Shown here one piece after another: positions 35,819 to 44,098 of a DNA stretch of 64,000 nucleotides (its first letter is position 1; each line of letters begins with the position of its first letter). The DNA is from Fibrobacter succinogenes (GTDB lineage Bacteria > Fibrobacterota > Fibrobacteria > Fibrobacterales > Fibrobacteraceae). The notes beneath the pieces are model-generated. The model worked only from the letters and a program-made list of their open reading frames with translations, was not told the DNA's origin and did not search any database. The stretch lies in contig CACWNW010000004.1 in the NCBI GenBank assembly GCA_902762305.1, forward strand, positions 1 to 64,000, written 5' to 3'. A program made the translations under genes and the position numbers.

Positions 35819-36409
35819 CTAATTGAACAGGTAGTTGTCGCCTCGTTCGTGACAGAGTTCTGTATAATCTATTTCTATGTAGTAGGTTGAGTCTATGCCG
35901 CAACCATCTTCAAGCGGAATGAATCGCTGTGCTATATAGTATGTTGAATCTTTTTCTATAGAGGCGAAATCATAGTTTGGTGATTGTGACGGTAGGCTGT
36001 CTTTGTAACCGGCTCCGAGAAGGGTGGATGCCCTTCCTTTCCGTACGTTGAATGAAACTATGGGGAATATTGTCTTCTTGTTTCCGCAAAAGACGGTTTC
36101 TGCCATGAAATACTTGCCGAATTTCCAGTTGCGGATGTTCTTGAAATCGTCGGGGTCCTTGTCTAGTCGGATCAATCTGAATGTGTCGGACGGATTGGAT
36201 TTGGGCCGAATGAGTTCATCTCGCAGCTCGAAGTATACTTCTTCGTCGTTGTATATAGATACATGGACGGAATCCACATTTTTCGGTGGGGTCATGTGAA
36301 CTACTAAGCCGCAGGGTTGGTACATATCCCACTCTGTTGTACAGAAAAATCCGCAACAAGCCCAACAACAAAGAATCAGTGCGCTGGTGATTAATGCTTT
36401 CCGTTTCAT
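35819..36409 (-). CDS. Secreted hypothetical protein
   Basis: 196 residues starting MKRKALITSALILCCWACCG, a signal peptide with possible lipobox (WACC), after GGAG. The mature part is rich in Asp and Tyr with no recognisable domain. Upstream the minus strand reads TTATTATATTC, a possible -10 region, directly beside a copy of the TAGGGC palindrome. Confidence 0.65.
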   Translation of the reverse strand: MKRKALITSALILCCWACCGFFCTTEWDMYQPCGLVVHMTPPKNVDSVHVSIYNDEEVYFELRDELIRPKSNPSDTFRLIRLDKDPDDFKNIRNWKFGKYFMAETVFCGNKKTIFPIVSFNVRKGRASTLLGAGYKDSLPSQSPNYDFASIEKDSTYYIAQRFIPLEDGCGIDSTYYIEIDYTELCHERGDNYLFN

Positions 36410-36456
36410 TTGTATGCTCCCTTCTGGCTTTACAAGGAAGAATATAATAAAAAACA

Positions 36457-36484
36457 CCTAGGGCTCCGCCCTAAAGCCTGACAT
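36457..36484. repeat. CCTAGGGCTCCGCCCTAAA palindromic repeat, copy 1
   Basis: TAGGGC-TCC-GCCCTA stem followed by AAGCCTGACAT. Begins 8 bp beyond the minus-strand stop codon at 36492. Confidence 0.8.
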
Positions 36485-36491
36485 TGTTTTA

Positions 36492-36983
36492 TTACGGCAT
36501 AAATATGCCAATGAAGGGGCCTAATGGCACATTGAGTAGGAACTGGGCGTATGTCTTGTCTGAATTGAACAAATATCCGAATTCAATATAGGCGATACTC
36601 AAAAATCCTATTCGGGCTGACCCTCCGTAGTCAAAACCGGTCTCTGTCTTCCATCCTATTTCTGGCCCTAACACCAAATCGAGGACGAACATTTTTAATA
36701 AATAATGCACGTTTGGCTGCAAGAAAACGCACTTTTGTTCTTCTTCAGAATCGTAGAAGTAGCGGGTCCTGACTGTCCACCAAAAATCGTGTGTTGGCAA
36801 CTCTTTTTCGGGGCGTTTGTTGATTCGAGAATATGAGGTTGTCCAGTCGACTCCTACGGATAACATGTCCGAACCGGCTCCACCGGAAATGCCGAAGGGA
36901 TACACTATGAAGTCCGACGCAAACGTTTTTGCGGGAATCATCAAAAGGCCGAGGGCTAGGATTATGTGTGTAAATCTTGGCAT
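36492..36983 (-). CDS. Small predicted outer-membrane or secreted beta protein
   Basis: 163 residues from the ATG giving MPRFTHIILALGLLMIPAKTFA, a cleavable signal peptide. The mature part alternates aromatic and small residues (VDWTTSYSRI, FWWTVRTRYFYD, IEFGYLF) as in a small beta-barrel and ends in GIFMP. Not assignable to a known family. Transcribed toward the next palindromic repeat. Confidence 0.6.
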   Translation of the reverse strand: MPRFTHIILALGLLMIPAKTFASDFIVYPFGISGGAGSDMLSVGVDWTTSYSRINKRPEKELPTHDFWWTVRTRYFYDSEEEQKCVFLQPNVHYLLKMFVLDLVLGPEIGWKTETGFDYGGSARIGFLSIAYIEFGYLFNSDKTYAQFLLNVPLGPFIGIFMP

Positions 36984-37024
36984 GATTCTAATATAATAAA
37001 GATATGCCCGGACACTTTTGAAAA

Positions 37025-37220
37025 GGGGAGGGGAAAGCCTTTCCACCACCTAAAGGTGGCCATGTACACTAAGGCCTAAAGGCCAAGTGTCCAAAGGTCG
37101 CTGCAGCCTTGGCTTCATCGTCATCCTGAGGCGTGAAACGGCGAAGGATCCAGACCCGCGTTATTCAGCCAAGTCTTCCGCTATCTTTCGCCTAGGGCTC
37201 CGCCCTAAAACCCGATGTCA
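37025..37220. repeat. 190-bp composite intergenic module, copy A
   Basis: Contains CCACCTAAAGGTGG, AAGGCCTAAAGGCC, the GTCATCCTGAGGCG...GAAGGATCCAGACCC element and ends with CCTAGGGCTCCGCCCTAAAA (palindrome copy 2). Nearly identical to 41526-41722 except for a few substitutions and one small length change. Confidence 0.9.
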
Positions 37221-37247
37221 TTCTGCAAATAAAAGTTCCTTAATTAT

Positions 37248-37865
37248 TCAATTCTCTCTTTTTTGGGGGGCAAACCCATGGTTCCTGAAAATTGAAAAGA
37301 TCTTGTTGTATCGCTCGTCGTTATGTGCTCCTCCTGGTGTAATGGAAAATCTGTTTAAACGTTTTTCATCCGAGACTTCGATGGACACGTTTGAGCATAG
37401 ATAAGCGATATAATATATTTCCAAATAAACACCTAGGGGCTTTGTCTCGATGGATTTTAAATCAAAAATGTTCAATTCGATAAATTCATTGTAGATGGTT
37501 TTTGCTTCTTGCAGTTCCGTAGTCTTTACCGTTCTATGTATGTTTTGGCCATCGTTCTCATAAATGGTCTTGGTGCAATTAGAAAAATCGGCTGTTTTGC
37601 ATGTAAATTCCAGAGCGAGTCCGCCCATGTCATCATTGGAGAATGCGTAGCGTAATGAGAAAAAATCGCCTGCTGAAATTGGCTCTAAATTGTATTTGCT
37701 TAAAACGTCCTTTAGGTTTCGCTCGTCATCTTCGTTGAATTCGTGAAACTCATCAATGCGAAAAACATTTGCATCGTCCAATTTACGGATGATATCTTGA
37801 TGAAAGAATATCAGTGCAACTACACACGTTGCCACAGCAATCCAAATAAACTTTTTCTTTGACAT
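37248..37865 (-). CDS. Membrane-anchored hypothetical protein
   Basis: 205 residues: MSKKKFIWIAVATCVVALIFF forms an uncleaved or cleaved N-terminal helix, the rest is soluble and acidic with a single Cys pair. No family recognised. Its start lies 15 bp after a degraded copy of the symmetric hairpin (37881-37913), and its leader TTTTTATTTAAATTTCAC is the same as that before the second L,D-transpeptidase gene. Confidence 0.65.
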   Translation of the reverse strand: MSKKKFIWIAVATCVVALIFFHQDIIRKLDDANVFRIDEFHEFNEDDERNLKDVLSKYNLEPISAGDFFSLRYAFSNDDMGGLALEFTCKTADFSNCTKTIYENDGQNIHRTVKTTELQEAKTIYNEFIELNIFDLKSIETKPLGVYLEIYYIAYLCSNVSIEVSDEKRLNRFSITPGGAHNDERYNKIFSIFRNHGFAPQKREN

Positions 37866-38043
37866 ATGTGAAATTTAAATAAAAACGCCCGAGTTTTGAA
37901 CCTGGACATCTTTGTAAAATTTTCGTAGCCCCCTGGCGCAAGCGCCAAATGCCAGGCTCAGCCATAAAAATAAGCAGGCTTATTTTTGCGACACTCGCCT
38001 TACGCATTTGTGCCAATTTTTTGAAAGTTAGGTACATCAAAAA

Positions 38044-38208
38044 ATGGCGAATCGTGAGTTCCGTCGTAAGACAAAAAATGTCCTGCGAGGTTCCGCCGAT
38101 CCCGAACGACACATGCCGGAAAAGAATCGCAAAGAAGGGGATTGTTGGGGATGGCCGTCTGAAGGTGTCAAACTGCCTATTTCCGACCCGAAGGGCATTA
38201 GGAAATAG
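38044..38208 (+). CDS. Possible 54-residue basic orphan protein
   Basis: Begins MANREFRRKTKNVLRG and ends SDPKGIRK. Basic, soluble, with GDCWGWP in the middle. An AGG lies 10 bp upstream. Nothing is recognised and a chance frame is possible; it is included because it is one of only two plus-strand frames in the island and sits 29 bp before the next small gene. Confidence 0.3.
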   Translation: MANREFRRKTKNVLRGSADPERHMPEKNRKEGDCWGWPSEGVKLPISDPKGIRK

Positions 38209-38237
38209 GGAAAATCGCGTAAAAAAGGAAAAGTATA

Positions 38238-38405
38238 ATGTTGTCTTTTAAAGAACATGCGAAAAAGTTCAATCTGGACGAAGAGGAACAAGAAATCCTT
38301 GCCGATTTCGAGGCGAACTATGCAGGCAAGCCGCAAATCACTGAAGAACGCAGGAAAGAACTCGCCTCGCTGTCAAAAGCCTCTTACGATCGCCATAAAG
38401 CCTGA
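38238..38405 (+). CDS. 55-residue protein resembling the N-terminus of CopG-type antitoxins
   Basis: MLSFKEHAKKFNLDEEEQEI then LADFEANY, similar to the LDxEEQEILxxFE start of CopG/BrnA-like antitoxins known from toxin-antitoxin pairs. The ribbon-helix-helix part that normally follows is absent and the frame ends at TGA with KASYDRHKA. The ATG follows AAAAGGAAAAG. I read it as a real short gene, possibly a truncated antitoxin. No partner toxin is recognised, unless the 54-residue frame upstream is relevant. Confidence 0.5.
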   Translation: MLSFKEHAKKFNLDEEEQEILADFEANYAGKPQITEERRKELASLSKASYDRHKA

Positions 38406-38423
38406 AATTGTGGAATCCCTATG

Positions 38424-39818
38424 CTATTTTTTTAGTGATTTGAGGAATTTTGAAGCATAATTCTTTAGTTCTGAAGAATTGGGTAAAGCGTCCATTTTCT
38501 TTTCAAATTCGGTTGATTGAAAATATGTGCTGCAGCGGTATGCGATAAGAAGTTCTAGTGTGTCGTATAATCGTGTTTCTTTTATGCCCAAAAAACGGTT
38601 TTTCCATTCATCGTCTATTTTTTCTGTAATGACTGAATTCACTTCTGTTTTGGGATCAAGGAGATTAAGGAGAAGGAATTCCTTGTTGGTAATAGGCATG
38701 GTTCCATATTTTTTTTCTAATTCCAATGCGGTGTTTAAATATATTCGTAGAGAATCGTATTTGCCAATGTCAAGGGCCCGGATGATGCTTGAACGTACTG
38801 GTATGCCGCGAAATCGTGGATATATGTTTCTTGTTTGATAGGGGTGAAGTTTCAAGTATTTTGGTGAAATGTTTCGCAATTCGTTTTGGCGCATATTTTC
38901 TGAGTAACTATCCATTATGAGCGTGTCGTTTAACATAGCATATGGTTTTAGCCTAAAAATTCGTGCTGATGTGTCTGGGAGGGATGTTTTTCCCAAAGTG
39001 ACAAGTACTCCCTTTTCTTCATTAAAGAAAAGGCCTTGGTATTCTACGAATGAGAATCTGTAGATAGAGTCCTTGGGGGCCTGTTTCCATTCTCCGGATT
39101 GTTTGTCGAAAAATTTAATGACATTGATTTCCCCTTCAATATATAGTCCTCTTGCTTTTATTCCTTTGGCATATAGGTAGTTGCTTAATGTGAATCTTTC
39201 GTTTTCAGGAAGAATATTTGATGTTTTTAGATGATAGGCAACGTCATCTAGGCTTTCGTCTATGGCAATACTGGGCCAGTTGATTTCCCAATATCCATCC
39301 CTCCCATTGTCTTTTTTTAATGCAATAAACTTTCCGTAAATAAGATTATCTTTTTTTGATGAGTCTGGGGTTATGTCTTCTTCAAGATTTGTTTCGTGAG
39401 GGCATGGAATGGGATTCTTTTGGTAGAGATTCCTGTATTTTGTATAATACTCGATAGCCTTTTTTTTGCTTCCGTTCCAACGAGCCATTTCGTATAGTGC
39501 GAAACCCATATAAATATGCGGATTTAGTGAGTCCAATAACCAGGCCTTATTGAAAGACTTGATTATATAAGGGTAGTTATGAAGACGAGAACGATCGAGT
39601 TGCGCAAACCCTTTGGCAATCAATTGATTTGCTGCCTCATGGGTCGAATCAGCTTGTTTGGCTTCTGCCAATTCTTCTTGATAAATAGAATCGGCTTGGA
39701 TTTCTTCCATGCTGTTCTCTGGAAAACCATACTGTGGAATTTCATCGATAGGAGGGTGATATGCGCACCCAAGAAACAGACATGATATGCCAAGTAGTAT
39801 AGCAAAGAATAAACGCAT
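38424..39818 (-). CDS. Hypothetical lipoprotein, helical repeat N-terminal half
   Basis: 464 residues from the ATG giving MRLFFAILLGISCLFLGC (signal peptide with lipobox LFLGC). The first 130 mature residues look TPR-like (AEAKQADSTHEAANQLIAKG, HIYMGFALYEMARWNGSKKK). The rest is soluble without known domains. AT-rich codon use. The start lies 15 bp after the symmetric hairpin at 39833-39865. Confidence 0.7.
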   Translation of the reverse strand: MRLFFAILLGISCLFLGCAYHPPIDEIPQYGFPENSMEEIQADSIYQEELAEAKQADSTHEAANQLIAKGFAQLDRSRLHNYPYIIKSFNKAWLLDSLNPHIYMGFALYEMARWNGSKKKAIEYYTKYRNLYQKNPIPCPHETNLEEDITPDSSKKDNLIYGKFIALKKDNGRDGYWEINWPSIAIDESLDDVAYHLKTSNILPENERFTLSNYLYAKGIKARGLYIEGEINVIKFFDKQSGEWKQAPKDSIYRFSFVEYQGLFFNEEKGVLVTLGKTSLPDTSARIFRLKPYAMLNDTLIMDSYSENMRQNELRNISPKYLKLHPYQTRNIYPRFRGIPVRSSIIRALDIGKYDSLRIYLNTALELEKKYGTMPITNKEFLLLNLLDPKTEVNSVITEKIDDEWKNRFLGIKETRLYDTLELLIAYRCSTYFQSTEFEKKMDALPNSSELKNYASKFLKSLKK

Positions 39819-39832
39819 ACTTATAAAATAAT

Positions 39833-39865
39833 AAAAACGCCCAGGCTTTGAACCTGGACGTTTTT
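39833..39865. terminator. Symmetric hairpin AAAAACGCCCAGG...CCTGGACGTTTTT
   Basis: AAAAACG and CGTTTTT pair, as do CAGG and CCTG, with an internal loop, so it resembles a bidirectional terminator. Degenerate relatives are at 37881-37913, 42617-42650, 44666-44698 and 45797-45833, each just upstream of a minus-strand gene. Confidence 0.7.
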
Positions 39866-39885
39866 GAAAAGGGGTGGGGGGAGGA

Positions 39886-39910
39886 GGCTCCGCCCTAAAA
39901 CCCGATGACA
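39886..39910. repeat. GGCTCCGCCCTAAAACCCGAT repeat, copy 3
   Basis: Same as the 36457 repeat but the left arm is degraded. Lies 24 bp past the stop at 39934. Confidence 0.7.
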
Positions 39911-39933
39911 TCCGGCACGTTTTTTGGTTGTTT

Positions 39934-40878
39934 TTATTCTACTAAAATCTCGATTTTTCTCGTTTCATAATTTTGCACGCAGATGCCTTCTCCGCATGGG
40001 AAAAGACGTTCCGCGGCATGACTACAGGAGCATAGACAATCATCAGCATGTAAGAAATCAATCTTGTGAGGCAAAATTTCCTCCACAAAATTGCATCCTG
40101 TCCACTTAATGCATTTAATCATTTTTTTACTGTTATCTATCTCATAATCAGTAATATAGTCAGTAATACCGCATGCAATATTTCGTGTTGAGACGCTGAT
40201 GCCAAATGAACTTGACGTTCCCCAATGCTTATTGTAGAGTGAATCAAAAAAAACTAGGTATGGCTCATGCTTTATTCTATAAACAATGAATCGTGAGCCT
40301 GTAGTTTGTTCAGTATGGTATAATCTTGCTTTGTGTAATCTTGCATTTTTCTCGAATAATGTCCATTGGCATTTATTGTCCAATAACATGATAGGGGCGT
40401 CGTCTCTTTTTTTTCTATTTAGAATTGAAACAATTAACCTGTTTTTATCTAAAAATTGGAATGCCAAGTCGTCATCTTTTTCTAGGGGGCACGACCAAAG
40501 AACTTTATTTTTCTCGATCACATAGACGGAGTCTCCGCTATCATTTTGTAGGGCTACTAATAGTCCTTTTCTCCCCATACCAGATAGTCTATTGAATTTA
40601 TTGTGGGGCTCTATATCTTCTATTTTCTTGAACCAATGTTTTTCTTCAAAAGAACAGTTCTTTTTTATTTCAAAAAACGGAGCACCATGGGTTACAACAT
40701 AACAAATGTTATTTTTTGTGCGCGAGAACCAACCTCTAGCGTATACTTTGCCGTCTATCTTTTCTACGGCGAGAACATTCATTTTTTTCTTTTCTATACA
40801 TCTTAAAGCGGCCTCAATAGAAGAGTCCATCGCAAAAGAAGTTTGTAGAAATAAAAGGACTAGGAGTATTCGGTTCAT
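39934..40878 (-). CDS. Secreted hypothetical protein
   Basis: 314 residues. The signal peptide is MNRILLVLLFLQTSFA, and the mature protein is Lys-rich with many Cys residues near the C-terminus (DDCLCSCSHAAERLFPCGEG), suggesting disulfide bonds. Blade-like strands (LLVALQNDSGDSVYVIEKNK, RLIVSILNR) hint at a propeller, but no family is recognised. AT-rich. Confidence 0.65.
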   Translation of the reverse strand: MNRILLVLLFLQTSFAMDSSIEAALRCIEKKKMNVLAVEKIDGKVYARGWFSRTKNNICYVVTHGAPFFEIKKNCSFEEKHWFKKIEDIEPHNKFNRLSGMGRKGLLVALQNDSGDSVYVIEKNKVLWSCPLEKDDDLAFQFLDKNRLIVSILNRKKRDDAPIMLLDNKCQWTLFEKNARLHKARLYHTEQTTGSRFIVYRIKHEPYLVFFDSLYNKHWGTSSSFGISVSTRNIACGITDYITDYEIDNSKKMIKCIKWTGCNFVEEILPHKIDFLHADDCLCSCSHAAERLFPCGEGICVQNYETRKIEILVE

Positions 40879-40923
40879 TATTAGTCTAATTTAGTTGTGC
40901 AATTATTATTTGGCCACCCCTTC

Positions 40924-40952
40924 GCCTAGGGCTCCGCCCTAAAAACCGACAT
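40924..40952. repeat. CCTAGGGCTCCGCCCTAAAA repeat, copy 4
   Basis: Full TAGGGC-TCC-GCCCTA stem, ending 2 bp from the stop codon of the first L,D-transpeptidase gene. Confidence 0.8.
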
Positions 40953-40953
40953 T

Positions 40954-41478
40954 CTAAGGCTTAATTGTTATCGGTGTTCCATCTTTGACGGCGTTGTAGA
41001 TTTCTTCGATTTCGTCGTTCGTGACGGCGATGCAGCCGGCTGTCCAGTCTTTCCACCTGTGCCAGAATTTAAAGAGGAATGCAGGGACCTTGTTCGGGTA
41101 GCCGTGGATCATGATGTCGCCGCCGGGCTCGTAGTTGCCTTCTTTCGCGGCCTTGATTTGCTCTGCGTTCGGGTACGAAACCTTCAGCGACAAATGAAAA
41201 ATGCTTTTGGGGTTGTGACGTTCGATGGTGTACTCACCTTCGGGCGTCTTGTTGTCACCGGACTTGACCTTCGCTCCCACGGGATTCTTGCCAAGCGAAA
41301 TCCTGTACGTCTTGACGACGTTCTCGCCGTTGCGCAAGTGCATTTGGCGTTTCGCCTTTTCTACGAGGATGTTGTCAATGGGTGAGGTGTGCATGGCTTT
41401 GGGGGTTTCCTTTTCCGATGAGCAAGAGAACAAAAGAAATGTTAGTAAAAGTAGGAGTGTTGTTCGATTGATTGTCAT
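40954..41478 (-). CDS. L,D-transpeptidase (YkuD) lipoprotein, copy 1
   Basis: 174 residues. Signal peptide with lipobox LLFSC, then a compact YkuD catalytic domain. The catalytic His lies in DIMIHGYPN and the Cys in WTAGCIAVTNDE. It would cross-link peptidoglycan or attach proteins to it, from the inner face of the outer membrane or the periplasm. A nearly identical catalytic domain is encoded at 44205-44645. Upstream the minus strand has CTATATTCG as a possible -10 region and abuts copy B of the 190-bp module. Confidence 0.88.
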   Translation of the reverse strand: MTINRTTLLLLLTFLLFSCSSEKETPKAMHTSPIDNILVEKAKRQMHLRNGENVVKTYRISLGKNPVGAKVKSGDNKTPEGEYTIERHNPKSIFHLSLKVSYPNAEQIKAAKEGNYEPGGDIMIHGYPNKVPAFLFKFWHRWKDWTAGCIAVTNDEIEEIYNAVKDGTPITIKP

Positions 41479-41525
41479 CTTGTTTCCGCGGAAATTTTTT
41501 GTGAACGAATATAGTTTTTTTTGAA

Positions 41526-41722
41526 TAGGGGAGGGGTAAGTATTCCCACCACCTAAAGGTGGCCATGTACACTAAGGCCTAAAGGCCAAGTGTCCAAAGG
41601 TCGCTGCTGCCTTGGCTTCATCGTCATCCTGAGGCGTGAAACGGCGAAGGATCCAGACCCGCGTTATTCAGCCAAGTCTTCCGCTACCCTTTCGCCTAGG
41701 GCTCCGCCCTAAAACCCGAAAT
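41526..41722. repeat. 190-bp composite intergenic module, copy B
   Basis: Second copy of 37025-37220, including the GTCATCCTGAGG element (41623-41659) and ending in the palindromic repeat copy 5 (41694-41720), which runs into the stop of the pseudogene. Confidence 0.9.
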
Positions 41723-42117
41723 CAGGAGTCGATTGATGCGCACTGTTCAGTTTTACCCCTGAACCAGAAAATCGCCTTGAAAGCAATAAAATGATAAATG
41801 GCGATGATGAATACAAAATAAACAGAATCATTATAAAGAAAAGTGTCCCTGAGCAAATAATTCTGAACCCAAAGGGGATGGTGGCTATCCGCTTTGCTGT
41901 ACCGGTGCTTAGACATCTCTTGAAAAGGAATTAATTCATCAGACTCAAAGGGATGACAAGCAGTACAGCAAATGGAGGATAGATTAATATTAGGCCTCCG
42001 TTTCCTACGTGCAAGTGTTCGACAAATACAAAATAACTTGCTACGGGAATGATTGGCATGTGCATGCAAAAAAAGCATCCAACCAAGTATGTGCTTGGCC
42101 TTTAGGTTGTTCGTCAA
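41722..42117 (-). pseudogene. Decayed tandem copy of the adjacent small membrane protein gene
   Basis: The start (TNNLKAKHILGWMLF) and end (FIAFKAIFWFRGKTEQ) match the neighbour gene at 42114-42551. A run of seven T residues after GGATGC, where the neighbour has six, shifts the frame. In the restored frame TTA (Leu) has become TAA inside the IPLSLLNL segment. The C-terminal match is again in the original frame, so a second compensating indel is present. At least two independent lesions make this a true pseudogene rather than a sequencing slip. Confidence 0.8.
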
Positions 42118-42551
42118 AAGCCTCCTTTATAAGATCTACTTTCATTTTGTTCAATTATATTTCTGAACCAGTAAATTCCCTTGATTGCTATAAAAGAATG
42201 AATGGCTGTAGTTGCCAATATGATGAAAGCCTCGAAACCATCAACAAAAGCCGAAAAACCGCATAAGAAAAGAATTCCAGAACAAACAATGCTGAATCCA
42301 GGGGGAATGGTTGCAATCCGTTTGGCTGCATTGACACTTAGATTTCTCATGAAAAGGAATAAATTCAGCAGACTCAAGGGGATGCCGAGCAGTCCTGCAT
42401 ATGCAATGAGGAAAAGCATTAGGACTAGGAAGTCTTCGTGTGTGTCCGTATGCGCCCAAGTCCAGCAAAATGTACCTGCTACGGGAATGAGTGGTATGAA
42501 CATGCAAAAAAGCATCCAACCAAGTATGTGTTTGACCTTTAGATTGTTCAT
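42114..42551 (-). CDS. Small four-helix membrane protein
   Basis: 145 residues, start after AAGGAGG. Four hydrophobic segments (LGWMLFCMFIPLIPVAG, LVLMLFLIAYAGLLGIPLSL, IVCSGILFLCGFSAFV, IILATTAIHSFIAIKGI). No family recognised. It was duplicated in tandem and the downstream copy is dead (41722-42117). The duplicated block includes the ribosome binding site. Confidence 0.7.
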   Translation of the reverse strand: MNNLKVKHILGWMLFCMFIPLIPVAGTFCWTWAHTDTHEDFLVLMLFLIAYAGLLGIPLSLLNLFLFMRNLSVNAAKRIATIPPGFSIVCSGILFLCGFSAFVDGFEAFIILATTAIHSFIAIKGIYWFRNIIEQNESRSYKGGF

Positions 42552-42895
42552 CAAAAGCCTCCTTTATGAGATCTACTTTTTGAATATACCTTTATTTATG
42601 CGAATTCGCATTACAGCAAAAGCCTTGGGTTTTAACCTGAATGCTTTTGAAAAGGGGGGTAGATGGCTCCGCCCTAAAACCCGATGTCATTCTGGAGAGA
42701 AACACTCTTTTTTTAGTATGCGAGGTCCGCGGTCGCAGCTCGCACGAAAAAAAGGACCGTCGGTCGCGACTTCACTGCGTTTGCGCTACCCTCCGGATTT
42801 TTTTCTTAGCGCCTGTGCCCGCTTCCCTCGGAATATGATAAAAGAGACGCAGGACTTGCTCCAGTCACTGCGTTCCCTCCGCAAGCCGAGATGTA
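42552..42895. other. Repeat-bearing region without a gene
   Basis: Holds a possible TATATTC -10 region for the gene at 42551 (minus), a degenerate symmetric hairpin (42617-42650), the palindromic repeat copy 6 (42664-42694, GGCTCCGCCCTAAAACCCGA), and a further 200 bp with no protein-like frame. This is the only repeat copy not next to a stop codon, suggesting a gene was lost here. Confidence 0.55.
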
Positions 42896-42924
42896 TTAAC
42901 ATTTTGTAATATACAAAATGTTAA
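42896..42924. repeat. 29-bp perfect palindrome at the 3' end of the ATPase gene
   Basis: TTAACATTTTGTA, 3-bp spacer, TACAAAATGTTAA. Its last three bases are the TAA stop codon of the ATPase gene on the minus strand. Identical to 44058-44086. Confidence 0.95.
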
Positions 42925-44045
42925 ATGGATTCCATCCAGCGACTGAGAAATACATTGTAAACGGAGTAGTTCTTGCCTTCGAGAGAAAGTGTTTCTAGCA
43001 GGAGTTCTTTCTCGATTAATGATGTGAGTACGCGTTTTACAGCGGCGCTGGTTCCTAATTTGTATTTGTTGATGAAATTACCTGCAGTCGGTTGCGACAC
43101 CGTTCCTTCTTTGGCAACTGCTTTCAGAAATAACCATTGCTTGTCGGTAAGTAAGTTGCGGCGTTCCAGGAATCCGTTTACGTTTTCGTTCAAAATCTCG
43201 GAACAGGCTTGACGAACTTCATTTATGGTGATATCCTTGCTTCCATTGCGGAAAATTCGGTGGCAAAGATATTGGACGTAAAAGGTGTGGCACCGAGTCC
43301 ATTCTAAAATAAAGTTGACAGATTCATCATCGATACGCCGTTTATCCATGCCGAAAAGCTTCTTGATGAAGGCTGCGTAGGTTTCGAGTTTGATTTTGTC
43401 AAGATAGACGATGTGCGTGCTTTCGTAGAAAGGGCTTTTTTCGTTTACGAACATATCTGCCATAACGTGCTTCTGGCTACCGCAAAAGACGAAGCGGACG
43501 TTTTTTAAAGGCTGCATATACGTTCGCAACAGGGCTTCCATGTTTACGCCCTTGAAATTCCGGATAATTTGGAACTCATCAAAGGCGATGATAAAGTGCT
43601 TTTTTTGGCTTCCTAGAAAATCAAAAATATTTTTTAATGTGGTTTGTTTCTGACCGTCATTTTGATATGTGATACTTACTTGTGGTGCTCCGGAGATCGG
43701 ATCGTAAGAAACAAGGGGACGAATTCCGCTCAAAGTTGAAAAGAATTTTTTGATGATGGATTCGGTCTTTGTGCTTGCCAAGATTGCTTCTGATAAAAGC
43801 TTGATGAATCCTTCGAGACTGTCTGCTGCGTAAATATCGCAGTAGCATAGCGTGATGGATGGGCGTGTACGGGCGATTTTGTCGAAGACATGGTAAATCA
43901 GTCCTGTTTTCCCATAGCGTCGAGGAGAAATCAACGTGACGTTGACTCCGTTCAGTAAATCGTCAATGATTTCCTTTGTTTCTTTTTCGCGGTCGCAAAA
44001 AAGTTCTGCATTTTTGTATGGTTGCAAGACAAATGGATTTTCCAT
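42921..44045 (-). CDS. AAA/STAND-type ATPase (archaeal-ATPase-like family)
   Basis: 374 residues. Walker A is SPRRYGKTG (Lys46), Walker B HFIIAFDEFQ, and GSQKHVMADMF follows as the sensor region. The C-terminal 110 residues look like a winged helix (LLTDKQWLFLKAVAKEG, RVLTSLIEKELLL). This is the ATPase_2/COG1672-like group of the MNS/STAND class, widespread orphan ATPases of unknown role, with links to mobile or defence DNA. The promoter TTGACT-N17-TATATT (44098-44070) has its -10 box at the centre of the palindrome at 44058-44086, so the gene is probably autoregulated. ATG after CGGAGGCG. Both ends of the gene carry the same palindrome. Confidence 0.85.
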   Translation of the reverse strand: MENPFVLQPYKNAELFCDREKETKEIIDDLLNGVNVTLISPRRYGKTGLIYHVFDKIARTRPSITLCYCDIYAADSLEGFIKLLSEAILASTKTESIIKKFFSTLSGIRPLVSYDPISGAPQVSITYQNDGQKQTTLKNIFDFLGSQKKHFIIAFDEFQIIRNFKGVNMEALLRTYMQPLKNVRFVFCGSQKHVMADMFVNEKSPFYESTHIVYLDKIKLETYAAFIKKLFGMDKRRIDDESVNFILEWTRCHTFYVQYLCHRIFRNGSKDITINEVRQACSEILNENVNGFLERRNLLTDKQWLFLKAVAKEGTVSQPTAGNFINKYKLGTSAAVKRVLTSLIEKELLLETLSLEGKNYSVYNVFLSRWMESI

Positions 44046-44057
44046 AAACGCCTCCGT

Positions 44058-44098
44058 TTAACATTTTGTAATATACAAAATGTTAAATAGATAGTCAA
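44058..44098 (-). promoter_or_regulatory. ATPase promoter with 29-bp palindromic operator
   Basis: Minus strand: TTGACT (44098-44093), 17 bp, TATATT (44075-44070). The -10 box sits in the middle of the perfect palindrome 44058-44086 (TTAACATTTTGTA arms), 12 bp upstream of the start codon. Confidence 0.8.

Noticed and set aside
42664-42910. Small proteins in the repeat-rich gap before the ATPase gene
   Set aside because: Frames here read through repeat DNA, have no ribosome binding sites and show no protein-like composition.
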